DNA from: Arion vulgaris
Lineage: Eukaryota > Mollusca > Gastropoda > Stylommatophora > Arionidae
NCBI GenBank assembly: GCA_020796225.1
Contig: CM036758.1
Span: 32,209,647-32,273,646, forward strand
Reading direction: 5' to 3'
DNA: 64,000 bases
In this document: in pieces, positions 21,511 to 33,530 of the stretch
How positions within the stretch are numbered: the stretch's first letter is position 1
Layout: the number at the start of each line of letters is the position of its first letter
Translations under genes and position numbers: made by a program
Notes under the pieces: model-generated
Told to the model about the DNA's origin: nothing
The model's database searches: none
What the model saw: only the letters and a program-made list of their open reading frames with translations

Positions 21511-21778
21511 ATACTTCTTCGAACACTCCATATCGACCACTTGTTAAACCACTCTTTGTGATTTATATGTGATCCGAGTCTAATAGCGATTATATGTTGT
21601 GCCTATTATGCACCTACAAGTAGGCCAGCACATTGGATTTTTGTTACTTTTTTGTAACTAGGGCAGCCGGTCCCTACTCGTCGCCAGTTAACATCACATC
21701 GACCGCCTTTACTTCCTGGTACCCAATACCACTAGCTTAAGAAGCGAGTTTGCTAACAACTACACTACTTCTGCTCTC
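21511..21778 (-). mobile_element. SINE-B joined to SINE-I fragment
   Basis: 21520-21685 is the SINE-B 3' half and partial core. 21690-21778 matches the SINE-I at 7625-7800 ('ccgcctttacttcctggta', 'tgctaacaactacactact'). They end about 80 bp before exon 11. Confidence 0.7.
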
Positions 21779-21861
21779 TTTTAAAATATTAAAATAAATC
21801 TATAAACATTTCATATATAGTCAATTTTACTGCAAAATTAACTCTTTGTATCTCATCCCAG

Positions 21862-24085
21862 GGCCAACACCCCCTACTGAAAGACGGGGCCTTTCTGCTC
21901 TTGAAGACACTGAAGCTGCCCTCCTCAAAGTCAACGAAGTCTTGGCCAGAAAGTCATCAAAAAAGAAGGCAGTTAGAGCTGCACCTTTACCACCACGTAG
22001 AACAACATCCGTCAAAGATGTTGCGTCTGATTCACCTGGAGGAATTCATGAAATGGAACTTAAAAGTCGTATACGGTTGCAGAAAGCTAAAATAGAAAGC
22101 TCATCTGGGGGCGGAGATGGGGAGTTTGTTGACTGTAGTCTAGGGAATGATTGCCAGACAAGAGATTCCACACAATCTTCTCTTAACCGAGGTTTCTCAT
22201 ACTCGCTTCATAACTCTTCTGTAGTGAAAGGACAAGATGGACAGATTGCTTCTCCGACTTTTATTAGGGAAGATAAAGCTAGCAAGACATCGGTGGACAA
22301 TCTAAAGGCAGCTCAGATAGACAGATCAAAATATTTAATTTCTGGTTCCAACGCCAGAAACTTTGATAAACTTGCACCAGAACGGAGCAGCACAAGAAGT
22401 CTTGGACCACGGTCAGGAGAAAGTCAAGACTTTAGCCAGCTGTATCAAAAGAAGGGTCAGACTCCACCCCAGAGATCTGCTATGCTGCCTCGCAAGAAAG
22501 CTTCCGAGCATCCACTAGCTCCTGAGGCATTGCAAAGTGTGGATGATGGTGAGATGGATGACAAGCCGAGGGTCGGGAAACTTGACGTGACAAACGTCAC
22601 AAGAGCAATCCACAGATATGGAACCATTCCCAAAGGAGTAAGGATTGGTGCCTATTTAGAATCCCTGGAAAGGGAACAAGAAATTGGGAGACGAGAAATA
22701 CCTTTATTAAATGATAAGGATTTCGGAACTGATAATTCTAGTGTAAACTCATGCCCTATTTTAGAAAGTGGCCGCAGCGTGGATCCTAACATGGAGGAGG
22801 TTGTTGGAAGGAAGAAGGCGGGGATTAATGATGAAGACTCAGATACAGGTATTAAACAGGAGCCTAGTTTAAAGCCATCAGCTTTTGTTAAGTCTCAATC
22901 CCAACATGGCCTTGGGGACGGCGTATCTGTGCCTGGACCGCATCCACTGCTCGCTCCACAAGCCACCAGCAGCCTTAAGTCGCAGCTTTCAGGTCTTTTA
23001 CAGAGGCATCAATCTGGCATCTCCCCGAAACCCTTAGTGTCTTCTTCAGAGCTCATTGCATCATCAGACCACATGGTTATATCGCCGGCTACTTCGCCAG
23101 TCGTTATCAAACTCCCGTCCACCGTGCGGATACAGACCCACTCCCACACCAAATAGACCATCTCTCTTCTCAACCACCTCCACCACACTCTGCCCCTTAC
23201 AACACTTCCCACTTTCCGGACCCCTCCGACAACAAACCAAAACCAAGCCCACGATTCTCTCGTCAATACGCAGAAGGTTCACAAGACCAGCTTCATTTTC
23301 TTGGACGAGCCCCAGCGGTAACATTACCCTCTAACATTATATCAACAGAGGCCTCGAACCCCACTGAATCCTATAGACCTCCTACCTGGACTGGGGGCCT
23401 CAAGTCAAACCGTGATGACAGCGAAGACACTTCATCCAAAAATATCAGCTCATTCAAAATATATTCCAAACCTTCATTGAATCTCAGATCAAACTCCGAC
23501 CCAACCCACCAGAACACTTCAAGATTATTGGAAACTGATATAGACCAAGTTAGTGCGGATTCCAAAATACTTGCATCCGCTGCCCCCATCATACTCAATA
23601 GAGGCGATGCTGTAGCATATCGATCATCAGATGTGAAAAATGTATCCGGTGGTTCCAGTTTTAATATTGACCTAGATTCATCGTCAACAAATGGAAACTT
23701 TACTTCTAACCAAATACCTTTGATTGCACTTGACGGTGAGACTTTCCTGGAGAATTCGTCAGAGCCTGTGAACTTTGACTCCATCAGATCTGCATCCGAC
23801 AGGTTAAACTCATGCATTGACAAACTAGCGCAGGTAGGGAATAAATCTAGTACTAATTTCATGCTCCTTTCGGAAGAAGTTTTGACATTTTATGGCCTGT
23901 GTTCACGATACATTGATGCTCTTCAACCACATGCCAAATTTCAAGCACGGGAATTGTTGACACAAATGCAGACACACAGCCAGAGCCTAAAGACCTACAC
24001 AAGCTCAACTCCCTCTGGAGGTGGAAACCTTCTGGACGATCTGTTGTCGACTAACAAGGAGATTATGGGGGTTATTCAAAGGTAG
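21862..24085 (+). CDS. ABL: ABL exon 11: disordered region and F-actin-binding domain
   Basis: One 2.2-kb terminal exon. It opens GPTPPTERRGLSALEDTEAA, then a basic KSSKKKAVRAAPLPPRR (PxxP and possible NLS). A long Ser/Pro-rich stretch includes MLPRKKASE and VTRAIHRYGTIPKGVRIGAY, the latter like the conserved fly/vertebrate motif. Residues from RSASDRLNSCIDKLAQV to NKEIMGVIQR form the four-helix F-actin-binding domain ending in TAG at 24083-24085. The frame shifts once (one base missing) between about 23085 and 23110; without it translation would stop at 23154. The downstream frame stays open and family-like. Confidence 0.95.
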
Positions 24086-25010
24086 CAGGGGTTTGTTGTG
24101 TGCGCAGATCCTATGATTTTTTAAAGTTTAATTTAACCTCAAAACTGTTCCCTTAAATTTTGTTTGTGAAATGAAGGGGGCCTTAGTCAAAAACAATGTG
24201 AGATATTTTTTTTCTTCGTCCATTTAACATCACTAATTGACCTCTTTGTCTCAGGAGACTAGGTTTTTGCGTCACATAGTCTAGGGAAGCTACCTTAGTC
24301 AATTAAAAGAGTCACAGAAATCGGATGTGCTGGCCTACTTGTATTCGCATAATTTCACATTGTACAGTCGCTTTAGGCTCAGATCACATAGATCACAAAA
24401 GTGGTTTAACAAGTGGTTGATATGGAGCGTAAGAAGAAGCGTCACAAAGTTTGTTCTGGACTAAATCACAACGTCTGTTGTGGCTGTAATGGTCTATTCT
24501 GGAGTTAGATTTCTGCTGCAGGTGAGACGAGCTGATACATAGGATGGTATCTGCGCTGTTTTTTTAGACGATACCTGGGCATTTTTATGGAGTAGCTGAG
24601 TTGCCCAAGCGCCCAACTACCCCTCTCGACTTAACTGTTAGAGTCCAGAGAATTGCAAACACAATTTTTGGTTGCAGGAGCTGCCAGTGGGGCATCACAT
24701 AATGCCTGCCCGCCTTAGGGCTCCACTCGGATTTTCTGTTTGGTTTAACTTCATAGGATTTGCCTTTCCCAAGGCTCCGACAAGACAGTGGTGCTATTTT
24801 CTGATAGCTGAGATTTTGGTTCTTGGATATCAGGGTAAATCCACTCATATCACAAGTCTAGGCCAGACCTCCTGAGAGATATTTGGTCTGGTTTATATCC
24901 TACAATGTACAATGCTACTCAGATATAGTGGATACAGACAAAGGTAGTGCACTCACAAAGTGGACCACAGAAATAACAGTCAGCTCTTCTGTTTCTTGCA
25001 TTCACTCGCT
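24086..25010 (+). other. ABL 3' UTR and downstream DNA, with a SINE-B
   Basis: No AATAAA signal is evident. 24214-24440 is a diverged plus-strand SINE-B ('cacagaaatcggatgtgctg', GTGGTTTAACAAGTGG, tail AAGAAGAAG). 24440-25010 shows no gene or identifiable element. Confidence 0.55.
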
Positions 25011-25011
25011 A

Positions 25012-25280
25012 TGAATTCAGACTTCTTCTTTGCGTTTGTTCTTTATGACCAATTTTAATCACTCTTTGTGATATGTTTGATCTTTGCCAAGAACGTGTAT
25101 ACGTTGCACATTGGTTTGATAGGCCCCTAAATGCATAAACTTCTACACGCTTAGGACACATGCATCCGATTTCAGTCAAACCTCCTTAGTCATCTCTTAC
25201 GACATGCGTGGTAGGTAACAGTGGTTCTATTCTTTACACCCCAAATTTGGGCCCGGTAACCACTCGGCGTGAATTCAGAC
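25012..25280 (-). mobile_element. SINE-A with 11-bp TSD
   Basis: TSD TGAATTCAGAC at 25012-25022 and 25270-25280 around the SINE-A body. 25284-25440 is a family G fragment. Confidence 0.92.
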
Positions 25281-25487
25281 GTAATCAAGGTGCCTGGTAT
25301 GGCTCTTCTGACTGTTTTTGCGTGAAGAACTGCTTTCTTTATTATCAGTGTCCCCCCCACCTTACAGGCGTGCCTTCACCAACTTCAGAGGTTACAAATT
25401 TCTGTGCCGGTACTCAAACTCAGACCGACAGAGACCGTGAAAGACACAATGTATGAAGCTCACAGAAGAGTCTGTTCTAGAGATCTT

Positions 25488-26063
25488 ATCCTGACATTCG
25501 CCTGATTGGTTGACCGGTGCCCAAATTTGGGGTGTAAAGACTAGAACCACTGTTTTTTTGTTTTTTTCGTCCGCTTTCAACTCGGGCGAAGTTTCATCTC
25601 TGAAACTGATTTTTGCGTGAAAATCGTTTTTCCAATTTCTTACAATGGCAGCAGCGTGCACATTGTAAATTACTTACACTGGCAGCCGTGTGCTCAATGT
25701 ACTCGTAATTAGTATTCCTCGCCATACAGGCAGATTTTCTCCGACTTCAGAGGTACTCACGTTATCGTCCTGAGTAAGACCAGGGACTCGAACAAATGCC
25801 GGACAGTAGGTTCGAACTCGAGCTATGAGGCGTCTCACAGCTAGCAGGCCGAGCTACTATCAACTACTCTAGGCAGCCCCCAGAACCACTGTAACCTGCC
25901 ACGCATGTCGTCGTGTCCTAAATGTGTAAAAGTCAATGCGTTTAGGGGCCTACCAAACCAATGTGCAACATATACACGTTCTTGCAAAGATCAAATATAT
26001 CACAAAGAGTGATTAAAATTGGTCGTAAGAACGAACGTGAAGAAGAAGAAGAAGATCCTGACA
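25488..26063 (+). mobile_element. SINE-A split by a nested SINE-F
   Basis: Outer SINE-A 25497-26054 with direct repeats ATCCTGACA at 25488-25496 and 26055-26063. Its AGAACCACTG segment is duplicated at 25543-25552 and 25882-25891, bracketing SINE-F (25553-25881, minus), whose poly(A) tail appears as T-runs at the left and whose tRNA head is at the right ('gttcgaactcgagctatgag'). Confidence 0.92.
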
Positions 26064-26099
26064 CTGAGACAAAACCGGATTACAGAAAAGAAAAAGTAT

Positions 26100-26800
26100 A
26101 ATTAAAAATAATATTGTATGTTTTTTTATTTCACATCGGCACATCAACTTGTCACATCAGCATATCAACTTGTCACATCGGCACATTACCGTATACGTGT
26201 TGTAGCACTAAAATGTCAAGGTAAATGTTTACAAAGGTCACTAAAGGCATCTTCTCATTTGCTGTTGTTCTATGTCTATACAATGAGTCCAATTCTCTGG
26301 ATGTATGTTGTTGTGTTTGTTAGTTCATCAAGGCTTCCAAACACTACAGCTTTGCATGGATGCTTGTCTCTCTTGGCCGGTGTTCTTTCCGAAGTTGATT
26401 CATCCGGTGACAATCTTGCACGATGTGTTCGGCTGTCTGTCCACATGCACATGTGGGTGAAGGAACAAGTCTTAGTCTGCGTAGGTGACTGTTTAGTCTA
26501 TTGTATCCAGTTCTGTGTTGAAACAATATCACATGTCTTGCTCTATCTAGATAGTAATTATCTCTTTGTTGGTCTTCTTTCCTTATGGCCTTGATGTTTT
26601 CTTTTCCTGGAAAGTGATTGATTCTTTTGTTCCTGTGTTGCTCCTCCACAGCTAATTTGTCTGCTCTCTTGTTTCCTGGTATGCCACAGTGTGATAGTAT
26701 CTTCTGCAATACACCCTTCACCAAACATATAACAACACATGTATTTTGTTTTTGTATGTAAACAAGTTCTGCTTGTATACAACTCATTGTTCATTATTTA
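26100..26800 (-). mobile_element. LINE RNase H and tail fragment
   Basis: Minus strand open for 147 codons (26344-26787): LSHCGIPGNKRADKLAVEEQ (RNase H), LFQHRTGYNRLNSHLRRLRL, then CACGQTAEHIVQDC, a Cys/His tail. Confidence 0.8.
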
Positions 26801-26929
26801 TTTGATGTTCAGTGCACATCAAACGTGCCTCAGTATTTTGCTTTTTGCTGGAGGAGACTGAGCACCTATGGGTAAACTTGTGCATAAATGCTGTTAGATT
26901 AACAACTTTTGTGGGGAGGGGAAAAGGAA

Positions 26930-27345
26930 GGAATTTAGGGATGACAAGAACTTTCTTTTTCTCTAATCCTGTTTTGTCTGACAACATCAGAATAAGAAGA
27001 GATTTCTTAACAGACAGGCTTTTGTGTGCACTGCATAAATAATATTTTTTCACTGCATCTGTTATTTCTGAGGTCCACATATTGCATGGACGACCTTTTG
27101 CTTTGTATCCATTGTATCGAAGTAACATTGCTCTTTGAGGCGCACTGTCTGTTGGTAATCTGCTTATGTGTCCGAAGCAATTTGTTGTTTCTTGATGAAG
27201 ATCAGTACTGATGTTGTACCCACTGATAGATTAACAACAGTTTTAGGGAGGAAGAGGGAGGGATGACAAGATAAATATTGATTGTTTGTTTGAGGATCAA
27301 ATTCATCGAACATGTCCATAAATGTTCTGATCTCCTCCCAAGCAT
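26930..27345 (-). mobile_element. LINE fragment, family E
   Basis: 26950-27225 matches 4010-4290, 16780 and 41220 ('tgttatttctgaggtccac', 'gaggcgcactgtctgttggt'). 27295-27345 adds a short piece of the family seen at 5930 and 52200. Confidence 0.6.
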
Positions 27346-27409
27346 GTATTTCAGTGTTTTTAGACTAACAACTCCTGTTCTGTGTTGGTTGATGTATCTA
27401 CTGGGGTTT

Positions 27410-27775
27410 CTCTCGTGGTTTTCTGTCTTGTCACAGCCGAGTTAAAGAATGTACTTTATCTTCTACCAAAGCTGCGACTAAGAGCATGACAACATAAATA
27501 GAAAAGCGCAAACCACAGTCTTCAGACTTAGAACGGAACACTGCGGTCTCAGAGCACACCTCCATAGAATAGGTCTCGGGGCCTCGGCTGCCTGCACCTG
27601 TGGAGCACCAAAGCATATCTCGCAAAACTGCCCCAGCCTGAGCAGTTTGAGAATGGAAATGTGGCCAACAGGAACAATCCTACAAAACAAACTATGGGGG
27701 ACCAGTAAGACCTCAAGCACCGCCCTGTTTATGAGACATACCGGAGTAGTCGCTTAGTAGAAGTTGATAGAAGAA
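27410..27775 (+). mobile_element. LINE 3' end with GAA tail
   Basis: Plus strand, with frameshifts: LRTEHCGLRAHLHRIGLGAS, ACTCGAPKHISQNCPSLSSL, then a stop and GATAGAAGAAGAA. Same tail type as SINE-A and SINE-B. Confidence 0.7.
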
Positions 27776-27959
27776 GAACCAAAATTCAGAAAGTCCAATT
27801 ATGTTTCAAAATGAAATCATAAAGTTCCAGGTTGTATATACCTGGTAAGTACAGTATCGCAGGATGGTGATTCGAAAAAGGCACATCATTGGAAAAATCA
27901 AGAAAGCAAATCACTTTACCATGACAATTTTGGGTATCTAAATCTGAGAAGGAACATAG

Positions 27960-28635
27960 ATATGGCAATGTTGGGATCTTAGAGTTGAATGCTACCTTTG
28001 TGAGTATTAATGAGATCTGAGACTGAATGAAGACGATATGGCAATATTGGGAGCTTAGAGTTGAATGTTATTGGGAGCATTAATAGATCTGGGGTGAATA
28101 AGACGATATGACAATATTGGGATTTAGAGTTGAATGTTATTTTGTAGAGCTATTAATGAGATCTGAGAGTGAATGAAGACGATATGACAATATTGGGAGT
28201 TTAGAGTTGAATGTTATTTTTGTGAGGGTTATTAATGAGATCTGAGTGAATGAAGTGATATGCAATATTTGAGCTAAGTTGAATGACAATATGACAATAT
28301 TGGGAGCTTAGAGTTGAATGAAGACGATATGGCAATATTGAGAGCTTAGAGTTGAATGAAGAAGATATGCAATATTGGAGCTTAGAGTTGTAAGAAGATA
28401 TGACAATTGGGGCTAAGTTGAATGGAAGATATGCATGTGAGACTTAGAGTTGTGAAGATATGCAATGTTGGAGCTTAGAGTTGAATGAAGAAGATATGTG
28501 TTGGAGCTTAGAGTTGAATGAAAGATATGGCAATGTTGGAGCTTAGAGTTGAATGAAGATATGGCTGGCAATGTTGGGAGCTTAGAGTTGAATGAAGAAG
28601 ATATGGCTGGCAATGTTGGGAGCTTAGAGTTTTTT
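27960..28635 (+). repeat. Minisatellite, about 36-60 bp unit
   Basis: Early units are longer and contain 'aatgagatctgagagtgaatg'. Later units are GAAGATATGGCAATGTTGGGA plus GCTTAGAGTTGAAT. Unit length shrinks along the array. 28640-28940 has nothing identifiable. Confidence 0.9.
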
Positions 28636-28943
28636 TTGTCAAAATTATTTATATGGCCAGTCTAGAAACTTAACAAATTGGGGATCATCTACTTCCCCAC
28701 TTATGAAGTGTGTGTGTGTTTTTCTTAATTGTTGTGAGGAAATATTTGTCATTTATGTCCACACTCGTCACACACCCGTCCGTGATTATTCATTGTACAT
28801 TTATTGTGTTCTGTCATTTCCACATGATTATTTGGTGCAAAAGCAAAATTGTAAAGAAAATTCACCATTAAAAATGTATGTCAGATTAACAATTTGTTCA
28901 TCTGTTTGTGCTTCATTTATAATTCATTTTGTTTAGCTCAAAT

Positions 28944-29219
28944 AGCGGAGTGTATCTTCTTCTTCTTTGCGTTCGTTCTTTACGATCAATTTTAATCAAT
29001 CTTTGTGATTTGTTTGATCTTTACCAAGAACGTGTATACGTTGCACATTGGTTTGGTAGGCCCCTAAACGCATAGACTTCTACACGCTTAGGACACGTGC
29101 ATCCGATTTCAGCCAAACCTCCTTAGTCGCCTCTTACGACATGCATGCCAGGTAACAGTGGTTCTATTCTTTACACCCCAAATTTGGGCCCGGTAACCAC
29201 TCGGGCGAGCGGAGTGTAT
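28944..29219 (-). mobile_element. SINE-A with 12-bp TSD
   Basis: TSD AGCGGAGTGTAT at 28944-28955 and 29208-29219. Close to full length and clean. Confidence 0.93.
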
Positions 29220-29247
29220 AGTAATGGGCGATTATATCAGGGACTGA

Positions 29248-30250
29248 TATTCTTCTTTGAACACTCCACATCGACCACTTGTTAACCACTCTTTGTGATT
29301 TGCATATTTAATGGACCGATCAAAATTGTTTTACGGGCCGTTCCGACCCGTGGGCCGTAAAATATCCAATACCGATTGACGTCTTTTCTTTCTTTTATCA
29401 TTTGCCTCCCACGTCATACCTGCTTTATAATTCTTTGATCATGTCTTCCTAAAGTATGCCCAACATATCTCCATCTTCTCTTTCTTATAACAGTTTCTTT
29501 CTTATAACAGTTGTTACTAGAGGCGCCCGTGTGTTGCAGGGGCTCGCAAGAAGGAGTAAAGAATAGTAACACTGGGACCTACAAGACATGTCATAAGAGG
29601 CGACTGAGGTAGGAGCCTATGGAATCTTCCCTAGTAAATAAAAAGCGTCGCAGAAATCGGATGTACTGGCCTACTTGTATGCGCATAACTGGCAAAACGT
29701 TCAATTCACAAAGAGTTGTTTAACAAGTGGTCGATATGGAACGTTTGAAGAATAAGAAGTATACGCTAGCTAATATAATATAGAAATTATATTACTTTTG
29801 AAGCCAGAGGATGTACGCCTGTATGGTGAGTGACAGACACTGATAATAAGGAAAGCATGCTTTCACGCAAAAATCAGTCAGAAGCGCCATAGCAGGCACA
29901 CTTGCTACGCCTGAATTCATAGCGGATGAGCGCAAGAAGAAGAATATTACTGCGGTAAGGTAGAGGATAGGAAGGGAGGATGGAGAGAGAAAAAAGAAAT
30001 GGACAATTCCTCGAACGCTACATATCGACCACTTGATAAACCACTCCTTGTGATTTGTATGTGATCTGAGTCTAAGAGCGATTGTATGTTGTGCCAGTTA
30101 TACACCTACAAGTAGACCACTCATCTGATTTCTGCCATGCGATGCTTTTTTATTTACTAGCTTCCCTAGGCCCCTACCTCAGTCGCCTCTTACAACATGT
30201 CTTGTAGGTCACAGTGTTACTATTCTTTGCTCCCCGGCAACACACGAGCG
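29248..30250. mobile_element. Cluster of SINE-B copies and fragments
   Basis: 29248-29310 minus SINE-B tail. 29440-29510 small LINE piece (minus). 29515-29755 nearly complete plus SINE-B ('catgtcataagaggcgactg', tail AATAAGAAG). 29815-29940 family G (plus, AAGAAGAAGAA tail). 30008-30250 nearly complete minus SINE-B. Confidence 0.8.
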
Positions 30251-30429
30251 AATAGACTATAAATGAGTAGCTTACACATTTGATAAGAAGATGACGATTG
30301 AATCACAAGCCTGTCCAAATCTTGTGAAGATGGACAGTGGTGGTTTTGCCGTGACTACGAGCAGTCTCACTACATGGTAGTAACTAAAGCGATGGTCTGG
30401 CTGGAATTTTATCCATGCATGTTTTCTCA

Positions 30430-31400
30430 ATGATAATGCTCAGGAAGATTAAAACAGGCTGGAGACGATGGTTGGAGTCACTGAGGAGGTCTAGGCTGAC
30501 AAAATCAGTTTTATTTTTGTGCCAGGGCATGCAGTTATAAGGGGGAAATGAACGCGTCGATAGGCTTTACGGATATGGCTGCTGTAAGATGCGGGCGAGC
30601 AATGGGCCCGTCTGGAATTTTAAATTCACTAAGGGAGATAGGTCGTGTAAATAATTCAACTAGTAACGGTGAATCTACAACTCTAACCAAACTGCAAGTA
30701 TTCCAATTCAAATGTGCTGTAGCTAGACAAGAGCACTATGCTGGTAGCCAAAGAAGAATAGTAAACCAACAAATAACCGGTGACGTTAGTCAGAGCCAAC
30801 TATAAACTACGTAAGTGCTAGAGCCTGGCTATGCATTAGTCGTCACACAATGAGAGACATACTGAGGAGGAGATCTAATCACTTGTGGACCTAATTGGTT
30901 CGATGTACAGTGAAGATGTGCTAAACTAAATAAACTAAACGATAAGCTTTTTGTGTCTCTATATATACACAGGATATTTAACTCTAATGTTAAAGCAGTT
31001 CTACTGTATGGATCGAAACATGAGAACAACTAAAACAATAGCGCATAAATTGCAAACATTCATCAACTGGGGTCTGCAGAATAGAGAATAAGATGGTATG
31101 ATAGGGTCACAAATGAGGAACTTATGGAGAGAACAAGACAGATTCCAGTGAACGAACAGGTTAAAAGGCACTGGATAGGACACACTTGCGAAACCGAGGG
31201 AATATAACAAGAAGGGTCCTTGCCTGAACCCGCAGGAACAGCGAAAGAAGGGGAGGCCGAGAAGTACATGGAGACGAGATTTGGAGGCGGAGATCAACAA
31301 TATAAAGAAAAGCTGGAGGGAGCTGCAGGAGATAGCTAGAAATAGGAAAACTTGGCATGAGTTGGTTTCAGGTCCTATGCCCCAATTCGGGGTAAAAAGG
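30430..31400 (+). mobile_element. LINE RNase H and ORF2 C-terminal fragments
   Basis: 30500-30580 encodes FIFVPGHAVI-like then GNERVDRLYGYGC (RNase H). 31010-31400 encodes, across frames, LLYGSKH, RTRQIPVNEQVKRHWIGHTC, then EAEINNIKKSWRELQEIARN, an ORF2 C-terminus. Confidence 0.7.
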
Positions 31401-31604
31401 CAAAGAGAGATATATATATACACACAAGTAGACACATATAGCATACAACCACACATTATTCAAATGTGGCTTTGAAATTGACAAATTAAATGATAGTTGT
31501 ATAGCTTGGAGAAAGACGTAAAAATAAAGTACTGTAGCTCTACAAATACAATACACAGCAACGCTTCGACAAAATTCTTTATCAAGCAAAGGATACATCC
31601 GAAG

Positions 31605-31945
31605 TGAAGAAATTTACTTCTTACACGACACAGAACATATAGAAGTGAATTACTTCTTACACGACACAGAACATATAGAAGTGAATTCACTTCTTACACG
31701 ACACAGAACATATAGAAGTGAATTCACTTCTTACACGACACAGAACATATAGAAGTGAATTTCTTCTTACACGACACAGAACATATAGAAGTGAATTTCT
31801 TCTACACGACACAGACATATAGAAGGAATTCACTTCTTACACGACACAGAACATATGAAGTGAATTCACTTTACAGACACAGAACATATAGAAGTGAATT
31901 CATTCTTACACGACACAGAACATATAGAAGTGAATTTCTTCACTT
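31605..31945 (+). repeat. 37-bp palindromic minisatellite
   Basis: About nine copies of TTACACGACACAGAACATAT plus AGAAGTGAATTCACTTC. The junction GAAGTGAATTCACTTC is a 16-bp palindrome. Confidence 0.93.
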
Positions 31946-31975
31946 TGCTTGTATCCTTTGCTTGATAACGTCCTT

Positions 31976-32248
31976 TTGATTGAAACTTCTTCTTCTTTGC
32001 GTTCGTTCTTTACGACCAATTTTAATCACTCTTTGTGATATGTTTGATCGTTCCAAGAACGTGTATACGTTGCACATTGGTTTGGTAGGCCCTAAACGCA
32101 TAGACTTCTACACGTTTAGGACATGTGCATCCGATTTCAGCCAAACCTCCTTAGTCGCCTCTTACGACATGCGTGGTAGGTAACAGTGGTTCTATTCTTT
32201 ACACCCCAAATTTGGGCCCCGGTAACCACTCGGGCGTTGATTGAAACT
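31976..32248 (-). mobile_element. SINE-A with 12-bp TSD (founder of the adjacent array)
   Basis: TSD TTGATTGAAACT at 31976-31987 and 32237-32248. Confidence 0.93.
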
Positions 32249-32760
32249 TTGCTGTGTATTGTTTTTGTATCTCCTTAGTCGCCTCTTACGACATGCGTGG
32301 TAGGTAACAGTGGTTCTATTCTTTACACCCCAAATTTGGGCCCCGGTAACCACTCGGGCGTTGATTGAAACTTTGCTGTGTATTGTTTTTTATCTCCTTA
32401 GTCGCCTCTTACGACATGCGTGGTAGGTAACAGGTGTTCTATTCCTTACACCCCAAATTTGGGCCCCGGTAACCACTCGGGCGTTGATTGAAACTTTGCT
32501 GTGTATTGTTTTTTATCTCCTTAGTCGCCTCTTACGACATGCGTGGTAGGTAACAGGTGTTCTATTCCTTACACCCCAAATTTGGGCCCCGGTAACCACT
32601 CGGGCGTTGATTGAAACTTTGCTGTGTATTGTTTTTTATCTCCTTAGTCGCCTCTTACGACATGCGTGGTAGGTAACAGGTGTTCTATTCCTTACACCCC
32701 AAATTTGGGCCCCGGTAACCACTCGGGCGTTGATTGAAACTTTGCTGTGTATTGTTTTTG
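32237..32760 (+). repeat. 123-bp tandem array made from half a SINE-A plus its TSD and flank
   Basis: TTGATTGAAACTTTGCTGTG recurs at 32237, 32361, 32484, 32607 and 32730 (periods 124, 123, 123, 123). Each unit has 34 bp of unique flank including the TSD, then the head half of SINE-A (CTCCTTAGTCGCCTCTTACG to CCACTCGGGCG). Units are almost identical. Confidence 0.97.
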
Positions 32761-32954
32761 TATTTTGTAAAAATAAAGTACTTTGTTTTTACATCTTTCG
32801 CCATTGCTACATAGATTTACTGTAGTCTTCCATTATATCGATCATTTTATAGCTTACATATTTGATAAGAACATAGTTCTTGAACTTCGCATACAAGCCT
32901 CTCCAAATCTGACAGTGTTTGGCTAACTACAATACACAATTGATCGATTGATTA

Positions 32955-33345
32955 TGATGGTCTCTGTGGCGTAGGGGCAATGTGATCACCTCTGAATCGC
33001 GGTACTTGGTTTGTTTCCCATATGGAGCTATCGGGATATATTTCCAGAGAACCTTGATTTCAACGTAGGTGAAATCGAGTCCCTAGTCCTATCGGAGATG
33101 GAAGATAAAACGGAAGAACACGTCGCAGTTGAAAATCGATAAGAGTAAACTGCAAAACCGCTGCCCGATAAAAATTCATTTAAAACCGATTAAATTTTAA
33201 TTCCTACAAAATTTTAAAATTACATTGGGGACACTCGCCGGTGCTACAGAGTTTGTGCACTGTCGCCTAGATCTTCATGTGTAAGAAAGAGATCAGAGCA
33301 TACGTGGTTATTCACCGAAGTGCAATGATGATAGTCCTATAGTTG
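32955..33345 (+). mobile_element. SINE-C
   Basis: Head CTGTGGCGTAGGGGCAATGT, GGTACTTGGTTTGTTTCCC. Body 'gaaatcgagtccctagtcc', end 'gcaatgatgatagtcctat'. The tail repeat is lost where SINE-B begins. Confidence 0.78.
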
Positions 33346-33349
33346 ATGT

Positions 33350-33530
33350 AAGACCTAGGGAAGCTACCTTAGTAAATGGAAAGCATCGCAGAAATCGGAT
33401 GTTCTGGCCTACTTGTAGGTGCATAACTGGCACAACGTACAATCGCTCTTAGGCTCAGATTACATTCAAATCACACAGAGTGATTAACAAGTGATCGATG
33501 TGGAGCGTTCGAGGAAGAAGATGTTAAATA
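33350..33530 (+). mobile_element. SINE-B, 5'-truncated
   Basis: Starts after the core ('cctagggaagctaccttag'), then 'cgcagaaatcggatgttctg' and 'atcgatgtggagcgttcgag', tail GAAGAAG. Abuts the transposase relic. Confidence 0.8.

Larger units (their letters stand above)
31497..32805. repeat. Fold-back element with inverted arms, internal minisatellite and SINE insertion
   Basis: Left arm about 31497-31615 ('aaaataaagtactgtagc', 'acaatacacagcaacg', 'tatcaagcaaaggatac') is inverted at the right: 31948-31980 ('gtatcctttgcttgataac') and 32240-32275 plus 32740-32800 ('tgctgtgtattgtttttg', 'aataaagtactttg'). Between the arms lies a 37-bp array. The right arm is split by SINE-A and the satellite made from it. 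Confidence 0.7.

Noticed and set aside
31497..32805. Penelope-like element end with a hammerhead ribozyme
   Set aside because: The inverted arms recall such ends, but the conserved CTGATGA and GAAA catalytic cores are not present together.
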